Shown piece after piece: positions 51,609 to 60,769 of a DNA stretch of 64,000 bases. Under the pieces are notes generated by a model that worked only from the letters and a program-made list of their open reading frames with translations, ran no database searches and was not told the DNA's origin. The translations under genes were made by a program, and so were the position numbers. This DNA comes from Candidatus Pelagibacter ubique HIMB058. Lineage in GTDB: Bacteria > Pseudomonadota > Alphaproteobacteria > Pelagibacterales > Pelagibacteraceae. Location: contig ATTF01000001.1 in assembly GCA_000419545.1 (NCBI GenBank), forward strand, positions 28,663 to 92,662. The letters are read 5' to 3'. The first letter of the stretch is position 1; every line of letters begins with the position of its first letter.

Positions 51609-52067
51609 TTACTCAGGTTTAAATATTAAGCAAAGACCATTATTACAGAATCTTTTACCTGATTCTCTAGGACCATCATTAAATACGTGACCATGATGTG
51701 CTCCGCATTTAGCACAATGATATTCTACTCTTTCCATACCAAATGAATAATCTATTTTTGTTTTAAAAGCTCCTGGTAAAGCTTCGGAAAATGAAGGCCA
51801 GCCTGTACCGCTGTCATATTTTGCAGTTGAAGCAAAGAGTTTGTTTCCACAATTAGCGCAGTGATAAAAACCTTTTCTTTTTTCTTTTAATAAATCACTT
51901 GTAAATGGTCTTTCTGTACCCTCATTAAACATGATATTTTTTTGTTCTTTAGATAAATTAGGATTAATGATTTTTTTAGTAGCTGCTAAAAGAGCTTTAA
52001 TTGGAAATAACATTATTAAAGCCGAAAAACCTAAAATTTTAACGAATTTTCTTTTCTTAAATTGCAT
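51609..52067 (-). CDS. msrB: Peptide-methionine (R)-S-oxide reductase with signal peptide/membrane anchor
   Basis: HCANCGNKLFASTAKYDSGTGWPSFSEA, EYHCAKCGAHHGHVFNDGP, GKRFCNNG; two CxxC zinc motifs. Confidence 0.93.
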   Translation of the reverse strand: MQFKKRKFVKILGFSALIMLFPIKALLAATKKIINPNLSKEQKNIMFNEGTERPFTSDLLKEKRKGFYHCANCGNKLFASTAKYDSGTGWPSFSEALPGAFKTKIDYSFGMERVEYHCAKCGAHHGHVFNDGPRESGKRFCNNGLCLIFKPE

Positions 52068-52092
52068 AAAACTAGTTTAATATATCAAGTAT

Positions 52093-52215
52093 ATGAAAAC
52101 AATTTTTTTGTTTTTTTTAACGATATATATTGCTTACTATCTTTTTAGACCTGTAACAAAAAAAGAAATAAAAAAGTTTAATGACCCTGATAATTGGTCA
52201 AATATGGGGTTTTAA
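52093..52215 (+). CDS. Putative 40-aa single-TM small protein
   Basis: Manual translation: MKTIFLFFLTIYIAYYLFRPVTKKEIKKFNDPDNWSNMGF*; occupies the otherwise empty msrB-HDAC gap. Confidence 0.4.
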   Translation: MKTIFLFFLTIYIAYYLFRPVTKKEIKKFNDPDNWSNMGF

Positions 52216-53127
52216 AGCATTAAGGTGTTCTACAATGCTTTCAGATAGGGCTTGTAGATCGTAACCACCCTCAAGAAAAGAAATTACTCTACCTTTAGAA
52301 TGAATATTCGCAATATCGACTATATTTTTTGTAATTTTAAAAAAATCTTCCGACTCTAGATTGATATTAGCTAAAGGATCTCTTATGTGAGCGTCAAAAC
52401 CTGCAGAAATTAAAATAACTTCAGGCTTAAATTTATCAATTGGCTTCAATACCTTTTGATCGAATATTCCAAAAAAATCTTTACTTAAAGTTCCAGCTTT
52501 TAAAGTTGCATTAAAAATATTTCCAACTCCAGTTTCATTTTCTGCTCCAGTTCCAGGAAATAAAGGAAATTCATGAGAAGAACCGTATGCAACAGTAGGA
52601 TCTTTATAAAAAATTTCTTGAGTTCCATTGCCGTGATGAACGTCAAAATCAATTATTGCAACTTTATTAACCTTATATTGTTGTTGTAAATATCTTGCTG
52701 CGACTGCAACATTATTAATAAAACAAAATCCGTTAGCTCTTACAGTTTCTGCGTGATGTCCTGGTGGTCTAACTGCACAAAATACTCTCTCATTTTTCTT
52801 CATAAGATCATTTGTTGCAGCAATACCAGCCCCACACGATCTTAAAATTGCATTTTTACTATTAGGACAAAGCATAGTATCAGCATAGGGTTCTTTTTCT
52901 ACGCCTACAATTCCTTCCTTGGGAATATTAGAGAAAATTTGTTCTATATGCTTTTTTGGATGCACCAGCGATACTGTTTCCAAATCAACTAAAGGTGCTT
53001 CTTTAAAATCTACTTTTAAATCAGATGATTTTATTGAGGCTATAATACTATCTAATCTTTCTTTTCTTTCTGGATGACCATTACCATTAAATTTTTTTAA
53101 ACAATCTTCATGAGTATAAACAATCAT
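52198..53127 (-). CDS. Histone deacetylase family / acetoin utilization-like deacetylase
   Basis: VRPPGHHAE, GFCFINNVAVAARYL, IIDFDVHHGNGTQEIF, SAGFDAHIRDPLA, LEGGYD. Confidence 0.94.
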   Translation of the reverse strand: MIVYTHEDCLKKFNGNGHPERKERLDSIIASIKSSDLKVDFKEAPLVDLETVSLVHPKKHIEQIFSNIPKEGIVGVEKEPYADTMLCPNSKNAILRSCGAGIAATNDLMKKNERVFCAVRPPGHHAETVRANGFCFINNVAVAARYLQQQYKVNKVAIIDFDVHHGNGTQEIFYKDPTVAYGSSHEFPLFPGTGAENETGVGNIFNATLKAGTLSKDFFGIFDQKVLKPIDKFKPEVILISAGFDAHIRDPLANINLESEDFFKITKNIVDIANIHSKGRVISFLEGGYDLQALSESIVEHLNALKPHI

Positions 53128-53130
53128 AGT

Positions 53131-53895
53131 TTATTGAGCAGACCAACCACCATCAATAATTAGATTTGAGCCTGTTATTTGAGCTGCTTCATCAGTAGTT
53201 AAATAATAAACCATTTTTGAAACATCGTTTTTATCTACAAATTTTTTGGAAGGATGTTTTTCACTAATTATATCTTTTTTTGCTTTATCAAATGAAACTT
53301 TTCTTTTTTTAGAAATTTTTTTAATTTGATCGTTAACAAGTTCTGTAAGAACAAATCCTGGTCCTATAGAGTTGCAGGTAATATTCTCCTCTGCAGTTTC
53401 AAGAGCTACTACTTTAGTTAAACCCACTAAACCATGTTTTGATGATACGTACCCACTTTTAAATTTTGATGCTACTTTGCCATGCACTGAAGAAATATTA
53501 ATTATTCTTCCCCATTTATTTTTTCTCATAATTGGCAGCACCTCTTTAATCATTCTAAAAGGAGCCGTTAAGTTAAGATTAATAATATATTCCCAAATTT
53601 TATCTGAAAAATTAGTTATAGGTGCTACGTGTTGACGGCCTGCACAGTTAACTAAAATGTCTATTTTTTTGAATTTTTTTTTAGTTTGAAAAACAAATTT
53701 TTTAATATTTTTTATTTTAGTTAAATCTAAAGGTAATATTAAAGATCTTGTAGTATTAAAACTTTTTTTTAAATTTTTGATAGTTTTGCTACTTCCAATT
53801 CCAGCAATAGCTATATTAAAATTTTTTTTATAAAAATAATTGGCAATATCTAATCCAATGCCGCTTGTGCCACCTGTGATTATGATTGTTTTCAT
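53131..53895 (-). CDS. Short-chain dehydrogenase, 3-hydroxybutyrate dehydrogenase-like
   Basis: TGGTSGIGLDIANYF, NCAGRQHVAPI, INISSVHGKVASKFKSGYVSSKHGLVGLTKVVALE, DGGWSAQ. Confidence 0.85.
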   Translation of the reverse strand: MKTIIITGGTSGIGLDIANYFYKKNFNIAIAGIGSSKTIKNLKKSFNTTRSLILPLDLTKIKNIKKFVFQTKKKFKKIDILVNCAGRQHVAPITNFSDKIWEYIINLNLTAPFRMIKEVLPIMRKNKWGRIINISSVHGKVASKFKSGYVSSKHGLVGLTKVVALETAEENITCNSIGPGFVLTELVNDQIKKISKKRKVSFDKAKKDIISEKHPSKKFVDKNDVSKMVYYLTTDEAAQITGSNLIIDGGWSAQ

Positions 53896-53925
53896 GATAT
53901 AAATTTATAAAAATAAATTTAAGTC

Positions 53926-55065
53926 TTGTACATGAAAAAAAAATTAAAACTTGGTATTATTGGAGGTGGACCTGGTTCTTGGATTGGAGAGGTTCACCGT
54001 ATAGCCTCAAGATTGGATAATAAATTTGAGGTATGTGCTGGTGTTTTTTCAAGAAATTTTAAAAAGAATCTCTCTTTTGCAAATAAAATAGGTGTAGAAA
54101 AAAATAGATGTTACAAAAATTACAAAGACTTATGCTTAGGTGAAAAAAATAGATCAGACGGCGCTGAAGTGATTTCTGTAATGACGCCTCCTGGAAATCA
54201 TCAAGAAATTGCTGAGTATTTTATAAAAAATAATTTTCATGTCATATCTGATAAACCTTTTGCATCTAATATTAAACAAGCCACTAGTCTTTATAAAGCT
54301 ATTAAAAAAAATAAAAAAGTTATCTACGGATTAACTCATAATTATTCAGCTTACGCTATGGTTAGAAATGCTAAAAAAATTATTCAGGATAATAAAATTG
54401 GAAAAATAGAATATGTTAATGTGGAATACATCCAAAATTGGGCTGGTAGTAAGATTGTAAATAAGAAGAATTCTAAAAAAATATTTTCATGGAAATTAGA
54501 TAAAAAATTAGTAGGTATATCTACTGTTCTTAATGAGCTAGGTTCACATGCTTATCATTTATGTAACTATCTTACTGGTCTTTCTAGAGGAAAATTAATT
54601 TCTGATATAAAAAAGTTTTCAAAAGATGTTAATTTGGACTCTAATTGCCAAGTTTTAATTAATTATGATAGTGGAGCTAAAGGACTCTTTTGGACATCAA
54701 CTGATGCAAAAGGTGGAGTTTATGGTCTTAAGATTAGAGTTTATGGCAGCAAAGGAAGTTTAGAATGGGTGCAAAATTATCCTAATAAACTCATCTTAAA
54801 TAGTATATCTGGAGCGACTAAAGTTTTAGAGAGAGGTTTTAACGAAAGCGGAATATCAAAAGATTTCGAAAGAATAAAATATGGACATCCCGAAGGCTAT
54901 TTAAGCGCTTTTTCAAATATTTATAGAGAAATTGCTTACAAAATTAAAAATAGAAAAAGTAAAAAGAAAAACTATTATCCAACTGCTCACGAAGGCTATT
55001 TGACTGCAAAATTTATTGATGCTTGTGTTTTATCCTCTCGTAAAAAAAAATGGGTAACTTTTTAA
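53926..55065 (+). CDS. Gfo/Idh/MocA family oxidoreductase
   Basis: LKLGIIGGGPGSWIGEVHRIA, VISVMTPPGNHQEIAEYFIKNNFHVISDKPFA, ELGSHAYHLCNYLTG. Confidence 0.9.
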   Translation: MYMKKKLKLGIIGGGPGSWIGEVHRIASRLDNKFEVCAGVFSRNFKKNLSFANKIGVEKNRCYKNYKDLCLGEKNRSDGAEVISVMTPPGNHQEIAEYFIKNNFHVISDKPFASNIKQATSLYKAIKKNKKVIYGLTHNYSAYAMVRNAKKIIQDNKIGKIEYVNVEYIQNWAGSKIVNKKNSKKIFSWKLDKKLVGISTVLNELGSHAYHLCNYLTGLSRGKLISDIKKFSKDVNLDSNCQVLINYDSGAKGLFWTSTDAKGGVYGLKIRVYGSKGSLEWVQNYPNKLILNSISGATKVLERGFNESGISKDFERIKYGHPEGYLSAFSNIYREIAYKIKNRKSKKKNYYPTAHEGYLTAKFIDACVLSSRKKKWVTF

Positions 55066-56195
55066 TTTAAAAATTTATTTATCGACTCTGCTGCTAACTG
55101 AGATGGAGAGTTGTTTGTTTTAAAATCATTTAATATTAATTGAGTATTCTTTATTTGCTCTTCAATTTTTTCAGGATTATCTAAGTAATTAGAGACATAC
55201 TCAAATATTTTCTTTGGATTACAATTAGATTGTAATAACTCAGGTATGATCTCTTTTTTTGCAGCTATATTTATTATATTTGCAAACTTAGTATTTACTA
55301 GCATTTTAACAATTAAAAAATTTACTAATCCCATTTTATATAAAATTATAGAAGGTATTTTTGCATTACATATTTCTAGTGATACAGTTCCAGATTTAGC
55401 TACTGCAAATACTGAATTTTGTAATATATAATTTTTAACTTTATCATCACTTATTACTTCACAATTTTTTAAATCACTATTATTTAAATATGATTGAATT
55501 AAATCTGAATATTCTTTTGTTGAATGAAAAACAAAAGTATAATCACTATACTTTTCATTCATTAGTTTGATAAAATTTAATAGTATAGGAGCTAAAACAG
55601 TAATTTCTGACTTACGACTTCCTGCAAAAATTGAGATTATAGATTTATTTTTTTCCAAAGTTTGATTGATGTCTATGGCATTTTCAATTTTTTTTTCTAA
55701 TAAGGGGTGACCAACAAATTGATTGCTCATATTCTCTCTATCGAAATAAGGTTTTTCAAAATTGAATAATAATAAGATGTGATCTATAAATTTTTTTATC
55801 TTTTTAGCTCTACCTTCTCTCCAAACCCAAACTTGGGGAGCTACGTAATGGATCGTTTTTATGTTTGGATTATTTTTTTTTATCTTTTCTGCTACCCTTA
55901 ATGTAAAATCAGGACTATCTACTGTAAATAATATGTCAGGTTGAAATTCATTTATAGCTTTTACAGTTTCATCAATTTTTTTTTTAATCTTAAAAATATT
56001 TAAAATTACTTTGGTAAAACCAAGGTAAGTTATTTCTTTAAGGTTGTATATTGATTTCACTCCTAATTTCTTAAGATTTTCTCCACCAACAGAAAGATAG
56101 TCAATTTCAGGATTAATTTTTTTAAGGTTTAAAATAACTTCTGAAGCTAATTTATCTCCTGAAGCTTCACCTGTTAAAATAAATATTTTTTTCAT
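55062..56195 (-). CDS. lpxB: Lipid-A-disaccharide synthase
   Basis: IFILTGEASGDKLASEVI, HYVAPQVWVWREGRAKKIKKFIDHILLLFNFE, FVGHPLLE, AKSGTVSLEICNAKIP. Confidence 0.94.
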   Translation of the reverse strand: MKKIFILTGEASGDKLASEVILNLKKINPEIDYLSVGGENLKKLGVKSIYNLKEITYLGFTKVILNIFKIKKKIDETVKAINEFQPDILFTVDSPDFTLRVAEKIKKNNPNIKTIHYVAPQVWVWREGRAKKIKKFIDHILLLFNFEKPYFDRENMSNQFVGHPLLEKKIENAIDINQTLEKNKSIISIFAGSRKSEITVLAPILLNFIKLMNEKYSDYTFVFHSTKEYSDLIQSYLNNSDLKNCEVISDDKVKNYILQNSVFAVAKSGTVSLEICNAKIPSIILYKMGLVNFLIVKMLVNTKFANIINIAAKKEIIPELLQSNCNPKKIFEYVSNYLDNPEKIEEQIKNTQLILNDFKTNNSPSQLAAESINKFLN

Positions 56196-57259
56196 TTTGA
56201 GAGCTTCCAGACAGAACCTTGATCAGTAATTAAAAATATTTCGCCAGTTTTTTTTTGAATTTCAATATCCCTTATTCTTCCAATTTTATCTTTAAAGATT
56301 ATTTGCTCATTTATATATTTATCATCATTAAATTTAATCTTTCTTAGAGATTGATCACGTAAAGAAGTAATTAAAGCATCTCCATTCCATTCTTTAAACT
56401 CTTCACCTTTATATATAACCATCGAACTAGCTGCTATTGAAGGGACCCAATATTTTATTGCTTTTGAAAAACCTGGTTTCCACTTAGGACCAATTTTAGT
56501 TCCTGTGTAATTTGTTCCTCCCCAACCAAGAATTTTCCAGCCATAATTTTCTCCATGCTTTGCTTCACCAAACCAATCCCCACCTCTTGCTCCATGATTT
56601 GTTAAATAGATTTTATTATTATAAGGAGACAAATCCATTCCTTGGGGGTTTCTTACTCCAATTTGATAAATTTCTGGCAACCAATTATTTTTACCTTTAA
56701 ATTTTGGATTGTCTTTTGGAATTTTACCATCCAAATGTATTCTAATAATACTACCAGGATGTTTTGCTGGATCTTGCGCAATCATGCCTTGTCCTCTTTC
56801 TCCTGCAGTAATAAATAGAAAATCATCTTTTATAACAAGTCTAGATCCAAAATGATAACCAGAGTTAATTGGAGGTTCAGCTCTAAAAATATTTTTAAAA
56901 TTTAAATTTTCATAATTAAAATTAGCAGATGCCACTGAAGTACTAGATTTACCATTTCCTCTATTTTCTGAATAGGAAACAAAAATTGTCTCATTGTAAT
57001 AAAGAATTTCAAGTAAACCTCCTTGTCCATCTTCTAATACATCTAAATTATGTTTTATTTTTTTTATTGTATTATTTTTGAGGTTTGCAAATAATATTTG
57101 GCCTGATTTTTCTGTTATTAGAATTTCATTCTCATTTTTAAAAGCTAAACTCCACGGACTGTTTAAACCTGAGATTAATTGATTTAATTGAAAATTTTCA
57201 GACCTTAGATTTGAAGTCTGAATAATAATAAAGATTAGAATTAAACTAATTTTTTTCAT
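56192..57259 (-). CDS. PQQ-dependent sugar (aldose/sorbosone-type) dehydrogenase, exported
   Basis: Signal peptide; LNSPWSLAFKNENEILITEKSGQI, GYHFGSRLVIKDDFLFITAGERG, YQIGVRNPQGMDL, ENYGWKILGWGGTNY, GDALITSLRDQSLRKI. Confidence 0.88.
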   Translation of the reverse strand: MKKISLILIFIIIQTSNLRSENFQLNQLISGLNSPWSLAFKNENEILITEKSGQILFANLKNNTIKKIKHNLDVLEDGQGGLLEILYYNETIFVSYSENRGNGKSSTSVASANFNYENLNFKNIFRAEPPINSGYHFGSRLVIKDDFLFITAGERGQGMIAQDPAKHPGSIIRIHLDGKIPKDNPKFKGKNNWLPEIYQIGVRNPQGMDLSPYNNKIYLTNHGARGGDWFGEAKHGENYGWKILGWGGTNYTGTKIGPKWKPGFSKAIKYWVPSIAASSMVIYKGEEFKEWNGDALITSLRDQSLRKIKFNDDKYINEQIIFKDKIGRIRDIEIQKKTGEIFLITDQGSVWKLSK

Positions 57260-58044
57260 TTTACTAAAATAAATAGCTTGTTTTTATTCGCAAATTTAAT
57301 TGCTTTTGATTTATCTAAAAAGATATTGCTTTTATGTTTTAAAACTATCCCTTTAAGACCAGCTAATTTACATTGCTTTAAAGTATTCAAACCAACCGTA
57401 GGTAAATCTATTCTGCTATCTTGTTTTTTTTTGGGAAACTTAATTAAAACACCATTAGTTTTATTTTTTTGTTTTTTTATATTTTTAAGCAAACTTTGTG
57501 TCCCTTTTCTTTTTTCTGGAATAACCAAATTATTTCTTCCTACAGCTCCCTGGATGTGGCTGTAAGGTTTTGTCTGGTTAAGAAATTTTATTGCATTTTT
57601 AATATCTCTCTTATCATCAGTATCAGGTTTATGCCGTGAGTAATTTCCTCTAGACAAATTAAGCTCTGGTGTAAAAAAAGTAGAGCTAATTGTTTTTATC
57701 CCCTCTTTTTCAAAGATTTCAATTATCTCTTTGAGTATTGCAGCGTCTCCAATTTTTGCTTTCTTAATAATCCTTGAAATATAGTAAATGCCCTTCAAAT
57801 CCAATTTTAGTTTTGAGAAATTTGGCTTATTTACTTTTCCAGCAAATAATAATTTTTTACAATTATTTTTTTTTAAAATTGATATTATTTTTCCAAATTG
57901 ACCTATTGAAACTTTGTGTGAATTCTTATCTTTTTTAAAAAAATTTTTTTTTGTTAGATCTATTATTGTGTAACTTTTTTTATTCTTTATTTTTTTGTAG
58001 ATATATTTTGGAAAATCGGTTTCTCCAAAAATTAAACCAATCAT
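57256..58044 (-). CDS. lpxI: LpxI-type UDP-2,3-diacylglucosamine pyrophosphatase
   Basis: IGLIFGETDFPKYI, ISSTFFTPEL, AVGRNNLVIPEKRKGTQSLLKNI, DLPTVGLNTLKQCKLAGLKGIVL. Confidence 0.85.
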   Translation of the reverse strand: MIGLIFGETDFPKYIYKKIKNKKSYTIIDLTKKNFFKKDKNSHKVSIGQFGKIISILKKNNCKKLLFAGKVNKPNFSKLKLDLKGIYYISRIIKKAKIGDAAILKEIIEIFEKEGIKTISSTFFTPELNLSRGNYSRHKPDTDDKRDIKNAIKFLNQTKPYSHIQGAVGRNNLVIPEKRKGTQSLLKNIKKQKNKTNGVLIKFPKKKQDSRIDLPTVGLNTLKQCKLAGLKGIVLKHKSNIFLDKSKAIKFANKNKLFILVK

Positions 58045-58048
58045 AATT

Positions 58049-58828
58049 TTATTTCTGAAAAGAGCAAATAGGTCGTTTTTTATCTTTTTCTATGAATTTA
58101 ATTACTTCTGTAACTAACTCGTTATCTTTATACTCTCCATTAATTCTATTTAAATTCTCGTGCAAATTTTCTGACGAAAAAATCTCTTTATATGCTTTGT
58201 CTAAAGCCATTATTTTTTTATTGTCATATTTTTTTCGTCTTAGGCCAATTAGATTTATTCCTTGTAGATAGTTCCTATTTCCAATTGATAGACCAAAAGG
58301 AGTTACATCTTTTAAAACTCCGGTCATCCCTCCTATCATTGCAAGTCTACCTATTCTTGTAAATTGTTGCACAGCTGAGTTGCCACCAATAACAACATTA
58401 TCTTCAATTGTAACATGGCCTCCTAAAGGTACATTGTTAGCAATAATTACACTGTCTCCAATTTTGCAATCATGTGCTACATGTGAAGAAATCATAAATA
58501 AACAATTATTACCTATAATTGTTTTAGATCCACCGCCTTCAGTGCCAGGATTTATAGTTACATATTCTCTTATAAGATTATTTTCACCTATAGATAAACT
58601 ATTTTTTTCGTTTTTAAATTTGAGATCTTGTGGCTGTGTTCCAATACTAGCAAATGGAAAAATTTTTGTTCCTTTACCGATTTTTGTGTAACCTTCTATA
58701 TGAACATTAGAAATAAGCTCTACATCATCTGCTAATTCAACATTGGGACCAACATAGCAAAAAGGACCAATTTTTACTTTTTTAGAAATTTTAGCTTGCT
58801 TATCTATTACACTAGAACTGTGAATCAT
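58049..58828 (-). CDS. lpxA: UDP-N-acetylglucosamine acyltransferase
   Basis: Hexapeptide repeats; IHSSSVIDKQAKISKKVKIGPFCYVGPNVEL, LIREYVTINPGTEGG, FMISSHVAHDCKIG. Confidence 0.96.
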   Translation of the reverse strand: MIHSSSVIDKQAKISKKVKIGPFCYVGPNVELADDVELISNVHIEGYTKIGKGTKIFPFASIGTQPQDLKFKNEKNSLSIGENNLIREYVTINPGTEGGGSKTIIGNNCLFMISSHVAHDCKIGDSVIIANNVPLGGHVTIEDNVVIGGNSAVQQFTRIGRLAMIGGMTGVLKDVTPFGLSIGNRNYLQGINLIGLRRKKYDNKKIMALDKAYKEIFSSENLHENLNRINGEYKDNELVTEVIKFIEKDKKRPICSFQK

Positions 58829-59280
58829 TCTTTTCTATCCACTATAGTGGCTGACCATTCGGCATCTGCCATTCTTTTTCCATCAACCTTGGCTGTGCCT
58901 TTATATTTCCAAACTCTGCCATGCGATCTTATTGCTTCGATTTCTAAGTGAAGTTCACAATCTGGAATTACAGGATTTCTAAATCTAGCTTTATCAACTC
59001 CCATCAAATAAACTAATTTATTATCATATTCCTTTGGATCTATACCACACGCCGTAAGTGCTGCCGCAGCTTGACCAAAAGCTTCTACTATAAGTACACC
59101 AGGCATAACTGGCTGACCCGGAAAATGACCTTGAACATAAAATCCATCTTTTTTAACATACATAATAGCTGTGGCTGATTTCAAATGAACAATTTTTGTT
59201 AATTTATCAATTAAAAGCATAGGTTCTCTATGCGGTAAAAGTTTTTCAATTGTTTTTCTATCTATTTCTTTAGGACTCAT
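58825..59280 (-). CDS. fabZ: 3-hydroxyacyl-ACP dehydratase
   Basis: LLPHREPMLLIDKL, VQGHFPGQPVMPGVLIVEAFGQAAA. Confidence 0.97.
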   Translation of the reverse strand: MSPKEIDRKTIEKLLPHREPMLLIDKLTKIVHLKSATAIMYVKKDGFYVQGHFPGQPVMPGVLIVEAFGQAAAALTACGIDPKEYDNKLVYLMGVDKARFRNPVIPDCELHLEIEAIRSHGRVWKYKGTAKVDGKRMADAEWSATIVDRKE

Positions 59281-60238
59281 TTTTTTTTTTTAAAAATTCT
59301 TTTAATGGAACTGCGGGATAACCCATTACTATTTGATTATCTTCTACATCCTTCACAATACCACTGCCTCCACCAATTTTTACATTATTTCCTATTTTTA
59401 AGTGTCCCGAAACACCAGCTTGACCGCCAATTTGTACATTGTTTCCGATTTTAGAACTACCAGCAAATCCTACTTGGCCTGCTATCATGCAGTTAGATCC
59501 TATTTTGACATTATGAGCTATATGGACCTGATTATCTAGATAAGTATTATTACCAATAATCGTATCATCAACGGAACCGCGATCTATAGTACAACCTGAA
59601 GCAATTTCAACATTATCTTTTATCACTACACTGCCTATATGAGGGAATTTAAAATTTTTTTCCTTTAAAGGAATAAAACCAAAACCTTTTTGTCCTATTT
59701 TGCAGTTATCTTGTATAATCACGTTATCTCCAATAATAGATTTTCTTAGAACCACTCCATATCCTATAACACAATTTTTCCCAATTTTAACATCGTGCTC
59801 AATAATTGAATTAGCTCCTATAGAGGAATTTTTACCAATTTTAACATTTTTACCAATTAAAACATTGTTACCAAAATTAACATTTTTAAAATGCTTTATC
59901 TTAGGAGGTTTTAAAGAAACATCGGAATAATCTATATCGGAGAATGGAAAAATAGTTTTAATTGCTTTAGCTAATTCAAATAAAACATTTTTTACAATTA
60001 TTTTTTCTGTTGTTTTTGGTAAAAACTTGGAAATTTTTTCAGTAGTTATACAAGCTGACGCTTTAGTAATGCCTGCAATTTCTTTGTATTTAACAGAGTC
60101 AAAAAATGAAATATAATCTTTACCAGCTTTATGGAGCGGTTTAATACCTAAAACAATAAAATTTTTTTTAGTTTTTAAATTTGGAAATAGTGATCTTAAT
60201 TTGATATTTTTTTTTTTAAAAAAAATATTTTTAGCCAT
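59270..60238 (-). CDS. lpxD: UDP-3-O-acylglucosamine N-acyltransferase
   Basis: Hexapeptide repeats, NCKIGQKGFGFIPL, CTIDRGSVDDTIIGNNTYLDNQVHIAHNVKIG. Confidence 0.95.
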   Translation of the reverse strand: MAKNIFFKKKNIKLRSLFPNLKTKKNFIVLGIKPLHKAGKDYISFFDSVKYKEIAGITKASACITTEKISKFLPKTTEKIIVKNVLFELAKAIKTIFPFSDIDYSDVSLKPPKIKHFKNVNFGNNVLIGKNVKIGKNSSIGANSIIEHDVKIGKNCVIGYGVVLRKSIIGDNVIIQDNCKIGQKGFGFIPLKEKNFKFPHIGSVVIKDNVEIASGCTIDRGSVDDTIIGNNTYLDNQVHIAHNVKIGSNCMIAGQVGFAGSSKIGNNVQIGGQAGVSGHLKIGNNVKIGGGSGIVKDVEDNQIVMGYPAVPLKEFLKKKNES

Positions 60239-60242
60239 TAAT

Positions 60243-60767
60243 TTAATTTAAATTAATTGATTTGAGTTTTTTATTCAAAATTTTAATTATTTCATCTGTT
60301 AAATCTAAATTTTCATCAGCAAGCAATATACTTTTTTTATCTACAATCATTCTAATATTTTTTTCTTTCATATACTCTTTTAAAATTGGGTTTAAATTTT
60401 TTAATAATTCTCCTCTAGCCTTTGATCTCTCTTTTGAAACATTTTCTAAAAGATTATTTCTTTCTTTTTGAAGAGATGAGACTTTATTTCTTAGCTCTGT
60501 AACTTTTTTTTTGTATTCCTCAGGTGATATAAGTTTTTTTTGTTGAATAATTTTTTTTTCTTCTTCTTGTAATTTACTTTCTTGGTCTTTTAGTTTTTTA
60601 ATTCCATTATTTAATTTTGATTTTAAATAATCCTGAGCTTTTTTTCCTGCATTACTCTCATTTAAAATATATTTAAAATCAACAAAGTACGGAATTTCTG
60701 CATTTAGTTTTTGCAAGTTAAATAAAAGAAAAAGAATAATAAATAATAGAGGTTTAAGAATTTTCAT
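60243..60767 (-). CDS. OmpH/Skp-like periplasmic chaperone
   Basis: Signal peptide, coiled-coil helices, MVDKKSILLADENLDLTDEIIKILNKK; between lpxD and bamA. Confidence 0.88.
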   Translation of the reverse strand: MKILKPLLFIILFLLFNLQKLNAEIPYFVDFKYILNESNAGKKAQDYLKSKLNNGIKKLKDQESKLQEEEKKIIQQKKLISPEEYKKKVTELRNKVSSLQKERNNLLENVSKERSKARGELLKNLNPILKEYMKEKNIRMIVDKKSILLADENLDLTDEIIKILNKKLKSINLN

Positions 60768-60769
60768 AA

